A stretch of 22,532 nucleotides of DNA from a virus, in the IMG/VR virus record IMGVR_UViG_3300048547_000037, positions 1 through 22,532 of that record; one strand, 5' to 3'. Made by a program: the position numbers and the translations under genes. Below are positions 20,038-22,532 of this stretch, in pieces (the first letter of the stretch is position 1; every line of letters starts with the position of its first letter). The notes under the pieces are model-generated. The model had not been told where the DNA came from and did not search any database. It was given only the letters and a program-made list of their open reading frames with translations.

Positions 20038-22530
20038 ATGGCAAACACCTTGAAAGTAGTATTGACGGGCGACGCGTCGCAACTGAATTCGGCACTTAAT
20101 AAAACAAGCGCACGTTTGAAAAACTTCGGTTCAAAGGCGCAAGCAATTGGTTCAAAGATTTCAAGGAATTTGACAATGCCGTTGACTTTGGTTGGGGGCG
20201 CATCGGTTAAACTTGCGGTTGACTTTGACAAGTCAATGACAAAGATTGAATCCCTTGTTGGAATTGCGGGTGAAGAAGTTGCCAAAATGGGGGACACCGC
20301 CAAACAAATGGCAACCGACACCGGACGTTCAGCAACTGAAGCCGCCGACGCATTGTTTTTTATTACGTCCGCCGGTTTGGAAGGTTCCGAAGCGATGAAC
20401 GTTTTGGACGCATCTTTGCAAGCCGCCGCGGTTGGACTTGGTGACACCGCAACTGTTGCCGACCTTGCAACGTCCGCAATGAACGCATACGGTTCGGACA
20501 CTTTGGGGGCGTCGGACGCAACCGACGTTTTGGTTGCCGCGGTTCGTGAAGGAAAACTTGAATCCTCTGAACTTGCCGGCGCAATGGGTTCGGTTTTGCC
20601 AATTGCATCAAACATGGGTGTTTCATTCAACGAAGTGGGTGCGGCATTTGCGGCAATGTCCCGAACGGGTACGAACGCCGCGGTTGCATCAACACAATTG
20701 CGTGGAATCCTTAATGGCTTATTGAAGCCAACAAAAGACGCTGAAGACGCGCTTTCCGGAATGGGATTGTCGTCGGCGGGACTTCGTCAATCTTTGAAAG
20801 AAGACGGGCTTTTGGCAACCCTTGAAATTTTAAAAACAAACTTTGAAGGCAATGACCAAGCCGCCGCAAAGGTGTTCGGAAACGTTCGTGCATTGTCCGG
20901 GGTTATGGATTTGTTGGGTGCGGGGGTTGATTCAACGCGTGAAATCTTTGCGGAAATGAACAACGTTCAGGGCGCAACGGCAACCGCATTTGAAGCAACA
21001 TCACAATCCGCGTCATTCCAATTGCAAAAAGCATTGAACGGCGTTCGTAATTCATTGACCGAAGTTGGGGGAACTTTATTGTCGGCGGTATTGCCACACA
21101 TTCAAAAATTCACAAGTTTCATTCAAGGATTGATTCAATCTTTTATGAACCTAAGTCCACAAACACAAAGTTTGGTTTTGGGACTTACTGCAATTGCCGC
21201 GGCACTTCCGGCAATTTTAAGCGTTGCGGGTGCATTAGCAACGGCACTTGGTGCGATATTGACGCCCGCCGGACTTGTTGTTGCCGCGCTTGCGGCGGTT
21301 GCAACAATTGTTGTTCAAAATTGGGGTGCGGTCAAAAAGGGACTTGTTGACGTTGCAAACTATTTTATTGACCTTTACAATGAATCATTGGCGTTTCGTT
21401 TAATCATTGAGGGGTTTGTCGCATTATTCAAAACAATTTTTGACGCCGGTGTTGCGCTTGTAAACGGCTTAATCAATCAATTCAAAATTGCCGGAAATTT
21501 TATTTCGGGACTTTTTTCAAACGTTGGAAAAATTGTGCAAGGTGCTTTTTCATTAAGTCCAAGCATGATAAAAGAAGGACTTGCGGGAATTAGTGACGCC
21601 CTTGTTGAAGGTGTTACGGAAACGGCGGGAAATGTCAAAGACGTGTTTGCTGACATTGGAACCGCGGGTGCTGACAACTTTACTGAAGCATTTGAAAAAT
21701 CTATGCGTCCGCAAAAGATTGCGAACGTGACTGAAGAAGGGTTGCAACAAGGAATTGACAATGGATTGCAACGACTTCAAAATGGAATTGCAAATATCGT
21801 TTCAGGCGGTGGGATTGCCGCAAGCGCAGTGGGCGGAACGACTGCAACAACAACCGGTGGGGGTGACGCCGACCCAACATTTGGAAGTACTTTTGGCGCG
21901 GTTGATAGCGGAATTGTTGACCCTGAAACAATTGAATTCATTGACGATTCGGTTGACTTTGACGCATTGCACCAAGGTATTGACGCAACGGTAACAAAAA
22001 TGCAAACAATGCAATCGGTTTCGCAAAAAATGGGACAAGGTATTCAAGACGCATTTGGACAAATGGGTGAATCAATTGTCGCAACCCTTGGACTTGCTGA
22101 CGGCGCATTTGGTGCATTTCTTTCGTCATTTATTACAAACGCATTACAATTCATTGCGGTCAATTTAGCGCAATCAATGGGGTTTGCGGTTTCGTCAGCG
22201 GCACAATCCGCCGCGTCGTCCGGTCCATTTGCCGCGTTTGTACTTCCGGCACTTATTGCCGGGGCAACCGCCGCCGTTTCGGGTGCATTCAAAAAGATTC
22301 CAAAATTTGCCGACGGTGGTATTGTGTCAACGCCGACAATGGGAATGTTTGGTGAATATACCGGTGCGCGTCAAAATCCTGAAGTTGTTGCACCGCTTGA
22401 CCGTTTGACATCAATGATTCAACCAAGGGGCGCGCAACAAGTTGACGTTGGCGGTTCATTCCAATTGCGTGGTCAGGACCTTGTCGTTGCATTGCAACGC
22501 GCTGAAACAAATCGTGGACGTATTAAATAA
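20038..22530 (+). CDS. Tail tape measure protein
   Basis: 830 residues, starting MANTLKVVLTGDASQLNSAL with the TP901-type core (AVDFDKSMTKIESLVG, ADALFFITSAGLEGSEAMNV, LRGILNGLLKPTKDAEDALS). A hydrophobic stretch at ~377-425 (SLVLGLTAIAAALPAIL and following) is the usual membrane-active region. The C-terminus has a second hydrophobic part and FADGGIVSTPTMGMFGE, typical of tape measure ends. It sets tail length and helps DNA entry: 830 residues at ~1.5 A each gives roughly 120 nm. Ends two bases before the window edge. High confidence. Confidence 0.93.
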   Translation: MANTLKVVLTGDASQLNSALNKTSARLKNFGSKAQAIGSKISRNLTMPLTLVGGASVKLAVDFDKSMTKIESLVGIAGEEVAKMGDTAKQMATDTGRSATEAADALFFITSAGLEGSEAMNVLDASLQAAAVGLGDTATVADLATSAMNAYGSDTLGASDATDVLVAAVREGKLESSELAGAMGSVLPIASNMGVSFNEVGAAFAAMSRTGTNAAVASTQLRGILNGLLKPTKDAEDALSGMGLSSAGLRQSLKEDGLLATLEILKTNFEGNDQAAAKVFGNVRALSGVMDLLGAGVDSTREIFAEMNNVQGATATAFEATSQSASFQLQKALNGVRNSLTEVGGTLLSAVLPHIQKFTSFIQGLIQSFMNLSPQTQSLVLGLTAIAAALPAILSVAGALATALGAILTPAGLVVAALAAVATIVVQNWGAVKKGLVDVANYFIDLYNESLAFRLIIEGFVALFKTIFDAGVALVNGLINQFKIAGNFISGLFSNVGKIVQGAFSLSPSMIKEGLAGISDALVEGVTETAGNVKDVFADIGTAGADNFTEAFEKSMRPQKIANVTEEGLQQGIDNGLQRLQNGIANIVSGGGIAASAVGGTTATTTGGGDADPTFGSTFGAVDSGIVDPETIEFIDDSVDFDALHQGIDATVTKMQTMQSVSQKMGQGIQDAFGQMGESIVATLGLADGAFGAFLSSFITNALQFIAVNLAQSMGFAVSSAAQSAASSGPFAAFVLPALIAGATAAVSGAFKKIPKFADGGIVSTPTMGMFGEYTGARQNPEVVAPLDRLTSMIQPRGAQQVDVGGSFQLRGQDLVVALQRAETNRGRIK

Positions 22531-22532
22531 AA

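Noticed and set aside
19929-20630. Minus-strand ORF of 233 codons opposite the tape measure start
   Set aside because: It is antisense to a clearly recognised tape measure gene, is Ala/Ser-rich as expected for the reverse of that gene, has no motif, and no minus-strand gene is supported anywhere else.
1-22532. tRNA genes, CRISPR arrays, insertion sequences, att sites
   Set aside because: No cloverleaf-like GTTCRANNC segment with CCA-type ends, no regular repeat-spacer array, no transposase and no flanking duplications were noticed.

Overview
The window looks like about half of a tailed-phage genome or prophage (Caudoviricetes, long-tailed siphovirus type with an HK97-fold capsid) from a host in Bacteroidota, probably Flavobacteriia. 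Three things point to that host. Most module starts carry a TAnnTTTG -7 box, the promoter element of that phylum's primary sigma factor. Start sites are preceded by A-rich sequence rather than Shine-Dalgarno sites. Base composition is AT-rich with a strong preference for TTG, CTT, GAC and AAC codons. All supported genes lie on the + strand and are tightly packed, often with ATGA or TAATG overlaps. No integrase, tRNA, rRNA, IS element or CRISPR array was seen.

Layout. (1) 1-4859, replication and DNA processing: a 5'-truncated winged-helix initiator-like protein with a candidate origin inside its gene, a PD-(D/E)XK nuclease, three nested microproteins, a T7 gp4-like primase-helicase, an adenine-type DNA methyltransferase, three more small ORFs and a second PD-(D/E)XK protein. 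(2) 4880-6399, packaging: small and large terminase. (3) 6431-12438, capsid: portal with a long C-terminal extension, three small membrane or secreted proteins (one a thioredoxin-like protein without CXXC), a MuF-like minor head protein, prohead protease and major capsid protein. (4) 12439-13560, an insertion-like cassette with its own promoter, three small ORFs, three terminators (the first directly behind the capsid gene) and a homing-type PD-(D/E)XK endonuclease. (5) 13580-15522, head-tail connection: small protein, gp6-like connector, head closure, gp10-like and tail-terminator proteins. (6) 15519-16380, lysis: amidase endolysin and putative holin. (7) 16428-22530, tail: small structural proteins, fibre, two paralogous tail-tube proteins, a tail-assembly chaperone pair joined by a lambda-like -1 frameshift, and the tape measure.

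Together this gives a phage that can start and run its own fork (initiator, primase-helicase), methylate DNA, package by terminase into a protease-matured HK97 capsid, assemble a tail of roughly 120 nm, and lyse the host by holin plus amidase. Promoters recur at each structural module, and three promoters sit close behind an intrinsic terminator, so late genes look like separately tuned units rather than one long operon.

The most notable non-gene signals are the complete absence of GATC (and also CTAG) in the window by eye, an iteron plus AT-rich origin-like block inside the initiator gene, and a GGGAAAG slippery site with a well-placed downstream hairpin. Repeat counts and family assignments were made by reading alone; no database search was run.
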